The notes under the pieces are model-generated. The model searched no databases. It was not told the origin of the DNA and saw nothing but the letters and a program-made list of their open reading frames with translations. Position numbers and translations under genes: made by a program. A stretch of DNA of 64,000 nt from CAVYXZ01 sp965223835 (GTDB lineage: Bacteria > Chloroflexota > Anaerolineae > Aggregatilineales > Phototrophicaceae), in NCBI GenBank assembly GCA_965223835.1, contig CBDCXQ010000001.1, forward strand, positions 3,224,001-3,288,000, written 5' to 3'. This document shows positions 9,578 to 18,482 of this stretch, one piece after another (position 1 is the stretch's first letter; each line of letters starts with the position of its first letter).

Positions 9578-11248
9578 CTACTCAACACTAATAATAAATG
9601 GGTATAGCGGTTGCCCGCCCGGCACCACCTCAAATTCGTGGTCACCAAAATCAGCAGCAACGCTTTCAACCAGCGAATGCGCCTGTTCAGCAGTCAGCGA
9701 AGCACCATAATACAAGGTAATCAATTCAGTATCAGTGCCGGTCGCCTGCACCAACAGTTCACGCAATATGTCGGACAATTCAACACCAGCTACAATCAGA
9801 TTACCATTGAGCAGCCCAATATACTGACCAGAGCGCACCACCACACCATCTAGCTCAACATCACGCGTTGCTGTGGTGATCTCACCACTGATCACTTGTT
9901 GTAAACCGGCCTGCATTGCGGCAACAACCGCTTCGATATTATCAGACTGAGCCATATTGGTATAGGCAAGCATTGCTGCAATACCCTGCGGCAGCGTGCG
10001 GCTGGCTACCACCTGCACCTCCTTATCACGCGCCAATGTAGCGGCTTGCTGCGCCGCCATAATGATGTTGCTATTGTTGGGCAGCAACACAATTTTGTCA
10101 TTCGGCAGCCTATCAATTGCAGTTAGAAAATCCTCAATGCTGGGATTCATCGTCTGCCCCCCGGCAATCATATGCGCCGCCTGCAAATCTTGCTCGAAAA
10201 TCTGCCGCAACCCCTCACCGCTGGCAACTGCAATCACGGCAATCTCATTCGCATGTTCCGCAGACTGCTGATCGCCAAACTGCTGCGCCAAACGATCTTC
10301 CACATAATGCCGATATTGATCCTGCATGTTCTCGACAACAACATCGTCAATCGTTGCCCCTGCAGCAATCGCATAACTAATCGGCTGACCGGGATCATGC
10401 ACATGCACATGCACCTTAATCAAGCGATCAGTGCCAACGACCACTGTTGACCAGCCCATGGCGTCAATATCGACCCGGACCTTATCAACATTCAACGCCG
10501 TTCCATGCATCAAAAATTGCACATCATACCCATAACCTTCAGCATCTTCCGGCTCCAGTGCTAACTGCCAATCCTGTGATTCATCGATCAGGCTGCCCGA
10601 TCGCAACACGGCCTCACCATTCATCATGCGCAGCATGCCCTGAAGCATGTAGACTAATCCCTGTCCACCAGAATCAACTACCCCGGCTTTCTTTAAGACC
10701 GGCAACAGTTCTGGCGTCCGCTGGAGCGATTCCTGAGCCGCATCAACCATGACTTCTAATAGCTTTTGCAGATCTTGCTCGTTGTGTTCCGCTGTGTAGC
10801 GAACCATTGCCTCGGTTGCTTCACGTGCAACAGTCAGAATTGTACCTTCAACTGGTTTTGTGACGGCCTTATAACCGCGGTCTACGGCGGCCTGACAGGC
10901 ACGAACAAACAGCGCCGCATCAAAATCGGCCTGCCCCCGCAACGTTTCGCCAAAACCCCGCCATAATTGCGAGAGAATCACACCAGAATTGCCCCTGGCA
11001 CCCATTAGCGCACCATGCGCCACCGCGTCGCCAACGATACCGGCTTCTGGTTCATCTAAACCGGCAATTTCCTGATAAGCACTGCGCATCGTCAACAGCA
11101 TATTCTTGCCCGTATCCCCATCGGGCACCGGGAACACATTCAAGGCATCGACTGTTTGATGATTCTGTTCCAGCCAGGCTAACCCTGCCGCAACCAGCCA
11201 TTTTAAACGATGCCCATCACATACCAGCTTATTGACGTTTACAGCCAT
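9578..11248 (-). CDS. fakA: Fatty acid kinase catalytic subunit (DhaL/DAK2-type, FakA)
   Basis: This 556-residue protein has an N-terminal DhaL domain (about residues 10-205) with the Mg-ATP-binding aspartate motif NVFPVPDGDTGKNM and the GARGNSGVILSQ loop. A middle domain and a C-terminal DegV-like/YloV domain follow. FakA phosphorylates a fatty acid held by a DegV/FakB protein, giving acyl-phosphate for membrane lipid synthesis. Its length matches YloV/FakA proteins rather than the 210-residue dihydroxyacetone kinase subunit. Two DegV genes follow directly. It is the first gene of the four-gene run ending in recG. Confidence 0.93.
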   Translation of the reverse strand: MAVNVNKLVCDGHRLKWLVAAGLAWLEQNHQTVDALNVFPVPDGDTGKNMLLTMRSAYQEIAGLDEPEAGIVGDAVAHGALMGARGNSGVILSQLWRGFGETLRGQADFDAALFVRACQAAVDRGYKAVTKPVEGTILTVAREATEAMVRYTAEHNEQDLQKLLEVMVDAAQESLQRTPELLPVLKKAGVVDSGGQGLVYMLQGMLRMMNGEAVLRSGSLIDESQDWQLALEPEDAEGYGYDVQFLMHGTALNVDKVRVDIDAMGWSTVVVGTDRLIKVHVHVHDPGQPISYAIAAGATIDDVVVENMQDQYRHYVEDRLAQQFGDQQSAEHANEIAVIAVASGEGLRQIFEQDLQAAHMIAGGQTMNPSIEDFLTAIDRLPNDKIVLLPNNSNIIMAAQQAATLARDKEVQVVASRTLPQGIAAMLAYTNMAQSDNIEAVVAAMQAGLQQVISGEITTATRDVELDGVVVRSGQYIGLLNGNLIVAGVELSDILRELLVQATGTDTELITLYYGASLTAEQAHSLVESVAADFGDHEFEVVPGGQPLYPFIISVE

Positions 11249-11337
11249 TGTTTAACCTCTATTGCATGAATTGTGCTCATCTATACTATCTTAGCGTTTC
11301 GCCTCGCATTGAAGGCTTAAGCCTGAGCACCCTATAA

Positions 11338-11991
11338 TTAATTTAACCCCGCCCGCAAAGCAGCGATACCCTCAGCAACGCTATGCTGTTCATTAAAAAC
11401 ACTGCTACCGGCAATCAATACATTGGCACCCGCCGCTGCTGCCTGCTTAACCGTCGCAACATCAATGCCACCATCCACACCCAGATCAATCTCGCGCCCA
11501 CTGTCCTCGATCATAGCCCGCAATTGCTTGATCTTAGGCAACGTCTCGCTCAAGAACGTCTGTCCGCCAAAACCGGGATTTACTGTCATGACGAGGATAA
11601 TATCCACTAGATGCATAATCTCACTTATAGCATTAGCTGGTGTATGTGGATTCAGCGCCACCCCAGCCTGACAACCCAGTGCTCTGATCGCGCTCAGCGT
11701 GCGGTGCAGATGCGGTGAGGCCTCGATGTGAATGGTGATGCGGTCCGAATTGGCCTGGTGAAATGCTTCAATATATTTTTCTGGCTCTACGATCATCAAG
11801 TGAACATCCAGCGGCAGACGGGTGCTGCGCCGCGCGGCTGCCACGACCAGCGGTCCCATCGTGATATTGGGGACAAACCGACCATCCATGACGTCAATAT
11901 GAATGAGATCGCCACCACCACGCTCAACAGCCTCGATCTGCATACCCAAACGGGTAAAATCAGCCGCGAGAATCGAAGGCGCAATCTTCAT
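11338..11991 (-). CDS. rpe: Ribulose-phosphate 3-epimerase
   Basis: The enzyme interconverts ribulose 5-phosphate and xylulose 5-phosphate in the pentose phosphate pathway. The TIM-barrel signatures are all present: KIAPSILAADF at the N-terminus, HIDVMDGRFVPN with the catalytic Asp, DVHLMI, VNPGFGGQTF and DGGI. I use the ATG at 11991 (217 residues) because family members begin at MKIAPS. The reading frame is open further upstream to 12066, but that extension is not family-like. A clear Shine-Dalgarno sequence is missing. The upstream gap to the aldo/keto reductase is about 300 nt, so the gene is probably transcribed on its own. Confidence 0.94.
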   Translation of the reverse strand: MKIAPSILAADFTRLGMQIEAVERGGGDLIHIDVMDGRFVPNITMGPLVVAAARRSTRLPLDVHLMIVEPEKYIEAFHQANSDRITIHIEASPHLHRTLSAIRALGCQAGVALNPHTPANAISEIMHLVDIILVMTVNPGFGGQTFLSETLPKIKQLRAMIEDSGREIDLGVDGGIDVATVKQAAAAGANVLIAGSSVFNEQHSVAEGIAALRAGLN

Positions 11992-12289
11992 CATTAAGGA
12001 CAAAATGAAACCTTTTGAATTGTTTAAAACAACCCGTATCTTACAAATTTGCAGCCTAAATAGCAATTGGTTGTTTATGGTCTTAAATTATCCGGTGAGT
12101 ATAGAAAATCGCCGGGTTGGACAAGTAAGCTAAAAAGTCAGCGCCATCTATTCGGCGCAGAGTGAATATCCAGGAATTCGCGTTAGGAATTACTGAAGAA
12201 AACAAACACATACTCACAACAAGCTGGACAGCAGTGGAGTGTAGTATATCGAAATATTGGAGCACAGCTTTTGTGTCTCTAATGTCGCC
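11992..12289. other. Intergenic region between aldo/keto reductase and rpe
   Basis: About 300 nt, AT-richer than its surroundings. On the minus strand TTGTCC, 15 nt, TATACT (12124 down to 12099) is a possible rpe promoter with a leader of about 100 nt. Short open frames here look random. I see no RNA gene or clear terminator. Confidence 0.35.
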
Positions 12290-13264
12290 TTACCAACCCA
12301 CCGGTTTGGGCACATAGGGATCTTCCAGGTAGGCGATGTCATCATCCGAGAGTTGAATTTCAATCGCCGCCAGTGATTCTTCCAAGTGTTTCATTTTAGT
12401 TGCGCCAATGATCGGGCTGGTAATTCCTGGCTTGTGCAACATCCACGCCACCGCGACCTGGGCTGACGAGACACCCAGTCTTTCACCAACTTCAATGCAG
12501 CGTTCCAGTGTGGTCCAATCCGCGTCCGAGTTGTAGAGACGATGATTTTTGCGGTCAGCCTCCGATCGTCTGGTGTTATCGGCATTACGTGCCCGATTAC
12601 CGGCCAGGAAGCCCCGCGCAATCGGACTCCAGGGAATTACACCAATCCCCTCATCAATACAATAAGGGATCATTTCGCGTTCTTCTTCACGGTAGACCAG
12701 GTTATAGTGGTTCTGCATGGCAACGAAGCGGGTCCAACCATGCAGGTCGGCGATGTAATTGGCCTTCGCAAACTGCCACGACCACATGCTCGAAGCACCG
12801 ATATATCGCACCTTCCCGGCCTTCACCACATCATGCAGCGCTTCCATCGTCTCTTCAATCGGCGTTTCATCATCCCAGCGATGAATCTGGTAGAGGTCAA
12901 TGTAATCCAGCCCCAGTCGCTGGAGCGAGGCATCCACACCGTCCATGATATGTTTGCGCGATAATCCAACCTGATTGGGCTTATCACCCATTGGGAAGCG
13001 CACTTTGGTCGCTACCACATACTCATCGCGGCGGCTGAACAGGTCTTTCAGAACTCGTCCAGTAATCATTTCACTCGCACCCCGCGAGTACACATCTGCT
13101 GTATCGAAGAAATTGATTCCTGCTTCGACCGCACGTTGAATCTGGGGTCGGGCTTCATCTTCAGGCAATGACCATTTGAGATCGTTGGGATCACCGTATG
13201 ACATCATCCCCAGGCAGAGTCGTGACACTTTTAACCCGGTTTTACCCAGGCGCACATAATCCAT
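12290..13264 (-). CDS. Aldo/keto reductase
   Basis: This 324-residue NADPH-dependent oxidoreductase has the AKR tetrad in order: Asp and Tyr in FFDTADVYSRGASE, Lys in VVATKVRFP and His in LYQIHRWDDE. The nucleotide-binding end is near SPIIGATKMKHLEE. The sequence resembles the YajO/Tas-like, potassium-channel-beta-related branch. The physiological substrate (sugar or aldehyde) is not evident. I place the start at MDYVRLGKTGL (13264) because that is where family members begin; nine more codons upstream are open. It appears to be a single-gene transcript. Confidence 0.93.
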   Translation of the reverse strand: MDYVRLGKTGLKVSRLCLGMMSYGDPNDLKWSLPEDEARPQIQRAVEAGINFFDTADVYSRGASEMITGRVLKDLFSRRDEYVVATKVRFPMGDKPNQVGLSRKHIMDGVDASLQRLGLDYIDLYQIHRWDDETPIEETMEALHDVVKAGKVRYIGASSMWSWQFAKANYIADLHGWTRFVAMQNHYNLVYREEEREMIPYCIDEGIGVIPWSPIARGFLAGNRARNADNTRRSEADRKNHRLYNSDADWTTLERCIEVGERLGVSSAQVAVAWMLHKPGITSPIIGATKMKHLEESLAAIEIQLSDDDIAYLEDPYVPKPVGW

Positions 13265-13395
13265 TATCCATCCTCCTGCATCTGCCAACACTGCGATGGT
13301 AACATGATCGGGCTATGCTGGTTTAAGTCCAATTAAAAGTATGTTGTAGAATAAATGTAGTTAAAGAAGTGCTTTGATTATCTCGCAGGTCCATA

Positions 13396-13701
13396 TCAGA
13401 TAATCCTCCAGCCAACCTGTTCGATACGGAACCGTAACCTTTGGAATTGCACATCTGACTCGATTTCAAAAATTGTGGGTGATGATGTAAAAAATTCAAC
13501 AGTTCGCTGAATTTCTCCGCGCTGATTGATCGCAAACAGACGACGCCCGACATAGGCTTGCGCAATCGGATTTTGCCGATATTTCGCCGCTTTCTCGCCA
13601 CATGCCTCGAAATTCACGAAGCGGACATCATCATACTCATCCACATACTCCAAACCGGCTTCACCAACATTGATGATATGTGCATATTTATAAACCATCA
13701 C
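13396..13701 (-). CDS. Small conserved hypothetical protein
   Basis: A 101-residue soluble protein with no recognisable domain; it is rich in aromatic and charged residues and reads like a small alpha/beta protein. It starts 14 nt inside the end of rlmN (ATGATGGTT overlaps the rlmN stop region), so it is translated from the rlmN transcript. I assign no function. Support for its reality comes from the coupled overlap and an unbroken frame in the correct strand and phase. Confidence 0.6.
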   Translation of the reverse strand: MMVYKYAHIINVGEAGLEYVDEYDDVRFVNFEACGEKAAKYRQNPIAQAYVGRRLFAINQRGEIQRTVEFFTSSPTIFEIESDVQFQRLRFRIEQVGWRII

Positions 13702-14740
13702 CGACAGCCCCCGGCGTTATGATATTGGCTTTAAGTTGTCCACAACCAGCATCAATATCAATACCCCGCCGCACCCGCACGGTTGCACTCACCCCAGATT
13801 GTGCCAGTATTGCTACAAATTCATCTGCGGCTCCGCTGTGAGATGGTCCACCAGCATAGCCCGCTGTGGGGTTGAGCGGGATCGCATTCACATGACATAA
13901 CATCCCCTTCAACAAACGCCCCAGCATATGTGCCTGTTCTGTTGTATCTGTTTTTCCTCTGATAAGCGCCCACTCGAATGTGATGCGGCGACTCGTCTTC
14001 TGGACGTAATAGCGACAGGCGTTCATCAACTCACTGAGCGGCCAGCGCCGATTCACCGGTAGCAAGGCGCTACGTTCATCATCCGTTGCGGCGTGCAAAC
14101 TGATCGCCAGTTTGACCTGCAACCCCTCATCAGCGAACTGCCGAATCTGTGGGACCATCCCCACGGTACTGACCGTGATATGACGCGCCCCGATCCCCAA
14201 ATCGCTCATCAAACGTCGGATCGCGACCAGTGATTCATCATAGTTATGAAACGGTTCACCCATCCCCATCAGGACAATGTTGCTTAGACGATCCCCTTCA
14301 GCCGCCAACATCTGCGCATAACGCAACGCCTGCTCGAAAATCTCCGTCGCCGTTAAATGCCGGGCAAAACCCATCTGACCCGTTGCACAAAAAACACACC
14401 CCAACGCACATCCGGCCTGAGTCGAGATACAGGCAGTGCGACGGTCATCGTGATATTGCATCAACACAGCTTCAATCAGTTGACCGTCGGGTAAGCCATA
14501 CAAACGCTTGATCGTACCATCTTTACTACGTTGCTCTGTGACGATTTCCAGTGTGCCCAGCCGCGATTCAGCTTCAAGCCGCTGGCGCAGCGTTGAAGGT
14601 AGATTGGACATCGCTGCAAAATTATCGACTCGCTGGTTATACAGCCATTCCCAGACCTGCCTGGCACGAAATTTTGGCTCGCCCCAATCTAGCAGCAGTT
14701 CAGTTAATTCGGCCTGAGAAAGCGCATACAGATTAATCAT
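13688..14740 (-). CDS. rlmN: Dual-specificity 23S rRNA/tRNA methyltransferase RlmN
   Basis: This 350-residue radical SAM enzyme methylates C2 of adenosine 2503 in 23S rRNA and A37 in certain tRNAs. It carries the CxxxCxxC cluster motif in CALGCVFCATGQMGF, the SAM-binding GMGEPFHNY, and the C-terminal half with ISLHAATDDERSALLP. Cysteines near the N-terminal loop and C-terminus (DAGCGQL, last 15 residues) fit the family's methyl-carrying Cys. It overlaps the preceding gene by 8 nt and the following small gene by 14 nt, so it is third of four in an operon. Confidence 0.95.
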   Translation of the reverse strand: MINLYALSQAELTELLLDWGEPKFRARQVWEWLYNQRVDNFAAMSNLPSTLRQRLEAESRLGTLEIVTEQRSKDGTIKRLYGLPDGQLIEAVLMQYHDDRRTACISTQAGCALGCVFCATGQMGFARHLTATEIFEQALRYAQMLAAEGDRLSNIVLMGMGEPFHNYDESLVAIRRLMSDLGIGARHITVSTVGMVPQIRQFADEGLQVKLAISLHAATDDERSALLPVNRRWPLSELMNACRYYVQKTSRRITFEWALIRGKTDTTEQAHMLGRLLKGMLCHVNAIPLNPTAGYAGGPSHSGAADEFVAILAQSGVSATVRVRRGIDIDAGCGQLKANIITPGAVGDGL

Positions 14741-16262
14741 TGTTACGGCGTCCTAATAATACATAAATCAGGCCTAGAATCGCCAGGATGATGAGCAGCA
14801 CCGTAACGATCCCCAGCCGACTTACCGGATTATCCAAAACAGTTAATGTAGGTATCGGCGTTGGCGTAAACAGACTGGATGCTGGGCGCGGCGTCACCGA
14901 TGGCGGTAAGGGCGTGGTGGTTCGAGTGGGTGTTGGCGTTAAAGATGGTGTTGGCGACAATTCGCCCGTTACCGACGGGGTAAACGTGGGTGTCGAGCTG
15001 GCAGTTGGTGTATGGGTCGCCGTCGGTGGGAATGTTGTCAGCGTACGCGAAGGTGTCGGCGTGGCCGTTTCGGGCTGATACGGCGTGTAACCATAGGCAC
15101 TGGTCGCGCTATCGGTGAAGATCCAACGCCGCAAATTCGGTAACAGGGCCGCCAATGCCTGCCCGGTCGCTTGTTCATAGGCACTGGTGAAGGAATCAGC
15201 AACTGCCAGGTCAAATAACGCTGGCACACCGATCAAGTCGGCAATATAGAGGACCATTGCATAGCTCTGCGCAGTCCACAAGTCGTCGGACCGCTCCATA
15301 TTCATCGCCGCCAATGTCAACAGACGATCAGTCCGTGCAGCAGTCTGCACTGGCAGCAGCAGGCGTGATTTGTTTTGGGGTTGATAAAAATTGACTAAAC
15401 CAGATTGAAACCATACTGGCACTGAATCATCACGCCAAAAGGGTTCATAGAAATGGCGCACCACCCAGTCGATCAGGACATTTTGCGCGGCTGAAAGGCT
15501 CGTCCCGGTCGCCTGAAGAACAATGAAATCGCTGTTGGCAAAAATCGTCGCTGCGCGGCTTGGATCACATGTGACCGCCAACCCATCGGACTGGCTAACC
15601 GTAACCAAGCGTTCAACATTAGTGTCTTCATCTTGCACCACCTGGCACACGCTGAGATCAATTGCAGGATCATAGACAATGACATTCACCGGCTCTGACC
15701 GACCCGCATTGGTCGTAACCAGATCATAAGCAAATTGTGCGCCTTGCCGAATCAGTTGCGGGTCAGGGCCATCAGCAGCAACGAAGAGGTTGATATTCCC
15801 AGCGGGATCTTCATCAACCTGCCAGTTCACGCGATCATCGCGGAAATCAAGGGCATCTCGCACTCGCGCCGTCCGCCCAACAGTATCCACTGCTTGCCAT
15901 TCAAAGACAACATTGCCCCGGCTGAACAAGGGGAGCTGAATATCAGACGGTAGTTCCCAAACATAATCATATTCGGTGAACAGTTCGCTACCATTCAACA
16001 CATCTTCTTCAAGATCAAGCACCACATCAATCGCTGCTTCGCCTACCGGTTCAATGCGGAGCTTCACCTCACGCAGCAAGTCAACTGATTGCGAAAATGT
16101 CGCTCGAAACCGCACCGCCATCGGAAATAGCACCTCAGTTGAATGACCGCGAACATAACCATCCACCTGGGGCAGATCATCTTGCGCCCGAACAAGACCG
16201 CCAGCGTTCAGCAATATAACGATTAGGAAGAGACAGCGCAGTTGTTGCTTCAACATCATCAT
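14733..16262 (-). CDS. Secreted, membrane-anchored protein resembling a degenerate peptidase-MA domain
   Basis: A 509-residue protein with a signal peptide (hydrophobic run about residues 9-22, then RAQDD), a large extracellular region, a Pro/Thr/Ser-rich spacer (about 400-475) and one C-terminal membrane helix (about 482-503) ending in GRRNND. Residues about 155-390 look like the gluzincin-type peptidase MA fold. The spot where HExxH is expected reads LIDWV (about 263-267), and the following WLxEGL-type motif reads WFQSGLVNF (about 284-292). If the relationship holds, the catalytic residues are gone and the protein is probably a binding or structural module. It lies between the CPBP protease and rlmN with short overlaps. 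Confidence 0.8.
   Translation of the reverse strand: MMMLKQQLRCLFLIVILLNAGGLVRAQDDLPQVDGYVRGHSTEVLFPMAVRFRATFSQSVDLLREVKLRIEPVGEAAIDVVLDLEEDVLNGSELFTEYDYVWELPSDIQLPLFSRGNVVFEWQAVDTVGRTARVRDALDFRDDRVNWQVDEDPAGNINLFVAADGPDPQLIRQGAQFAYDLVTTNAGRSEPVNVIVYDPAIDLSVCQVVQDEDTNVERLVTVSQSDGLAVTCDPSRAATIFANSDFIVLQATGTSLSAAQNVLIDWVVRHFYEPFWRDDSVPVWFQSGLVNFYQPQNKSRLLLPVQTAARTDRLLTLAAMNMERSDDLWTAQSYAMVLYIADLIGVPALFDLAVADSFTSAYEQATGQALAALLPNLRRWIFTDSATSAYGYTPYQPETATPTPSRTLTTFPPTATHTPTASSTPTFTPSVTGELSPTPSLTPTPTRTTTPLPPSVTPRPASSLFTPTPIPTLTVLDNPVSRLGIVTVLLIILAILGLIYVLLGRRNND
14855..15075. repeat. Low-complexity repeat encoding a Pro/Thr/Ser-rich linker
   Basis: A G/T-skewed run on the plus strand made of imperfect GGTGTTGGCGTT-like units, which encode TPTPT/PTATHTPT-type sequence on the minus strand within the preceding gene. 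It is a coding microsatellite-like linker, not an independent element. Confidence 0.6.
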
Positions 16263-17305
16263 ATTCCAGTAACGAGCGACGCCAACGCGAGTTGAACAAA
16301 ATTATAGATAAAATGGGCGATAATTGCAGCGGTGGTACTGTAACGGTGCCGCAACCACCCAAACGCCAACGATACGCCCAGGATCACCAGTGTCCCCGGT
16401 GTAAATGTCAGTTGAATGTGCAAAGCGGTAAAAAATAAGCTGGAAACCAGCAGCCCGAAAACCGGTTGCAAACTGCCACGCACCCAGATTTCCTCGCCCA
16501 CCCCGGCAGAGACGGCCAGCAAAACAGCCAGCGGAATTGTCGAAAACGATGCTGCCAGTTGGTCAGATGCGGCAGATTGTTCGAGCAGCCATTCAGCGGA
16601 GAACAATGTTACCAAAATCAACAACACAACCTGGGCGACGAGAAAGCAGGCCAACCCGATCCCTACTCCCCAGGTCAGATCCTGCTGGGTTGGCAACCGC
16701 AGTCCCAGGCGCTGCGCTGCCGCCGCCCAACCACGCCGAATCGCCAGCCCAACCCCCAAAAACGCGACAACAACCTCCAACGCGCCCTGAAACACCACTT
16801 CTGTCGGTTGCAGACCATTCGCCGCCAGATCTTCCGCCATGCCACTCACACCGCCCAACGACACAAATGTGACGGTCATATATACAATGACCGCCAGCAT
16901 GAGCACGGTTGCCACCAGATGAACTTCGGAATCAGGATTATAGTTACCACCCACTCGTGCCAGCCAACCCTGTAACCGCAATCGAAGGTCGGCACTCATG
17001 ACCAGCCGCAAACTGGTGACACCAGCGATCCAGGCAACGATCAACGTGAATACGCCTGCTTGACCACTAATCTCTGGCAAGTCATCAACGGCCAGGTCTG
17101 GCGGTGCAATGGCAGCCAACAGTATGTTGAGTCCGATCATCAAAACCATACCAATCAGGCCATACAACAACCAGCGCACGACGGGCGCACGCCAATCGGC
17201 ATCCAGGGCGTCCAACCGCATGAGATCAACCTGATTCGCCAGATAAATCAACGCCCCAACATAGCTCAACATACCGCCAATAATCAGCGCTTCACTGAAT
17301 TCCAT
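16259..17305 (-). CDS. CPBP family intramembrane metalloprotease
   Basis: A 348-residue polytopic membrane protein with about eight hydrophobic segments. The C-terminal CPBP (Abi/Rce1-like) domain has its three catalytic motifs intact: EExxxR at residues 271-276 (GEEIWVRG), FxxxH ending at His296 (FFTALH) and HxxxN at 331-335 (HFIYN). Family members cleave within or near the membrane, for example prenyl-protein processing or bacteriocin self-immunity; the substrate here is unknown. I start at MEFSEALIIG. It heads the operon that continues through the peptidase-like gene and rlmN (4-nt ATGA-type overlap). Confidence 0.9.
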   Translation of the reverse strand: MEFSEALIIGGMLSYVGALIYLANQVDLMRLDALDADWRAPVVRWLLYGLIGMVLMIGLNILLAAIAPPDLAVDDLPEISGQAGVFTLIVAWIAGVTSLRLVMSADLRLRLQGWLARVGGNYNPDSEVHLVATVLMLAVIVYMTVTFVSLGGVSGMAEDLAANGLQPTEVVFQGALEVVVAFLGVGLAIRRGWAAAAQRLGLRLPTQQDLTWGVGIGLACFLVAQVVLLILVTLFSAEWLLEQSAASDQLAASFSTIPLAVLLAVSAGVGEEIWVRGSLQPVFGLLVSSLFFTALHIQLTFTPGTLVILGVSLAFGWLRHRYSTTAAIIAHFIYNFVQLALASLVTGI

Positions 17306-17334
17306 AACCGTCCCATCTGTTAGGCACAAACTCT

Positions 17335-17340
17335 ATTATA
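17335..17340 (-). promoter_or_regulatory. Candidate -10 element of the CPBP operon
   Basis: TATAAT on the minus strand, 30 nt before the CPBP start, in the divergent gap with the tRNA-Ser genes. No convincing -35. Confidence 0.4.
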
Positions 17341-17355
17341 CACGTCGCAAAAGCA

Positions 17356-17384
17356 TTGACCTGTCGGGGGCGCTATGCTAAAAT
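17356..17384 (+). promoter_or_regulatory. tRNA-Ser promoter
   Basis: TTGACC, 17 nt, TAAAAT preceded by TGC. It lies 20 nt upstream of the first tRNA-Ser, with the right spacing for a housekeeping-sigma promoter. Confidence 0.75.
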
Positions 17385-17403
17385 GCCCTACACAGTTCAA
17401 TCG

Positions 17404-17490
17404 GGAGCGATGGCCGAGTGGTTTAAGGCGGTGGTCTTGAAAACCACTGTGGCGGCAACGTCACCGGGGGTTCGAATCCCTCTCGCTCCG
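17404..17490 (+). tRNA. tRNA-Ser(TGA)
   Basis: 87 nt with a 7-bp acceptor stem (GGAGCGA/TCGCTCC), an anticodon arm GTGGT-CTTGAAA-ACCAC with anticodon TGA, a long variable arm as expected for serine tRNA, and a T arm with GGTTCGAATCC-type loop. Discriminator G. CCA is not encoded (TTG follows). Reads UCN codons, mainly UCA. Confidence 0.97.
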
Positions 17491-17512
17491 TTGCCATGAA
17501 CTGTAGCAGTTA

Positions 17513-17604
17513 GGGGAAGTGCCAGAGTGGTTGATTGGGGCCGCCTGCTAAGTGGTTGTGCGGTTTACGCCGTACCGCAGGTTCGAATCCTGTCTTCCCC
17601 GCCA
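17513..17604 (+). tRNA. tRNA-Ser(GCT)
   Basis: Acceptor stem GGGGAAG/CTTCCCC, anticodon loop CTGCTAA with anticodon GCT (AGC/AGU serine codons), a long variable arm and T loop GTTCGAATC. The discriminator G at 17601 is followed by an encoded CCA (17602-17604), unlike the tRNA 22 nt upstream. The two are presumably co-transcribed from the promoter at 17356. Confidence 0.96.
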
Positions 17605-17672
17605 AGATTCATCTAAATCGACTCTTAGTTCAGTCTAAAAGTCGATTTTATTTTCTGACCATTGGCGCGTTT

Positions 17673-18452
17673 TCACCACTGTTGTAACCACAAGCGCAAG
17701 AACCATATCTGCCAAATCACGTCCAGAATCATTGCCCGCAGCAGATAACCCCGCATCCAGGGTAGCATATTGGATGGTTGCCATTCAGAAAACACCATTC
17801 GCGGACCATGTGAACCATTGCAATGTCGGCACGCCAGCACCAGATTCCAGGCCCAGTTTGTACCGCGACGAGCAACAGGCCGCACATGGTCAATTGTATA
17901 TTTCTCTTGGTGCGGTCCAGGAGGCTCGGTCAACGCATTTACCATTGATCGTCCACACCAGCAACAACGCCCTCGTTGCAGGTCATACAATGCGATTAAG
18001 TCTTCTTTAGAAAAACTGCCACCCGCGCCATTCAGCCGCGACCGTCGGCGATGTCCCCGCACCTTGCCCTTCTCTGGATTCTCTTGCTCATAACGACGTT
18101 TATCTTTAGCAAGGGCCTCCCAGTTGTCTTCCCGGTACTGCCGCCAATATTCGGCAATTTCATCTTTGTGCGTTTGACGATAATCACGCTTTTACTCCCG
18201 CATATAATCAGGGTTTTCTTCATCCCAACGCTGATTATATTCTTTCACACGCTTCGGGTTTTGTTTTTTGTAACGGCGACCATGCGCCTGCGTACAGGCT
18301 TTACACCAGTAGTGCAGGCCCATCTGCCCATTCTTGTCCCTCGAAAAATATTCCGGTATCGCCGGGAAACACTGTCCACACTTTCGACACTGTTTTTCAT
18401 CCGGGCGGCATGAACCATCCCCACCTACGACAGGATCTGATAGACTCTTCAT
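17673..18452 (-). pseudogene. HNH endonuclease gene with one in-frame stop
   Basis: Read through, one continuous frame would encode about 259 residues. The N-terminal part (from the ATG at 18452, with AGGAG 7 nt upstream) has a zinc-ribbon CRKCG...CKAC. Then comes a TAA at 18190-18192 after NPDYMRE. The same frame continues with KRDYRQTHKDEIAEYW, a charged helical linker, and a complete HNH nuclease domain with RCCWCG, YTIDHVRPVARRG, the N of WNLVLAC and CRHCNGSHG. No frame change is needed, so a single substitution (for example CAA to TAA) explains the break. Alternatively the distal part is translated separately from the GTG at 18062. Such genes are mobile or phage-like homing-type nucleases. 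It sits just past the tRNA-Ser pair. Confidence 0.8.
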
Positions 18453-18482
18453 TGGTAGTCTCCTACGATTACCTGGTAGTAC

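Noticed and set aside
12083..12265. A 60-codon minus-strand frame between rpe and the aldo/keto reductase
   Set aside because: No ribosome site, composition unlike coding sequence here, and no recognisable features.
13323..13601. A 92-codon minus-strand frame overlapping the small gene after rlmN
   Set aside because: It lies in another phase of the 13396-13701 gene, lacks a ribosome site and is not coupled to rlmN.
14855..15075. Repeated G/T-rich units that could suggest a repeat array
   Set aside because: They encode a continuous Pro/Thr-rich linker in frame, with no fixed-length spacers, so this is not a CRISPR array.
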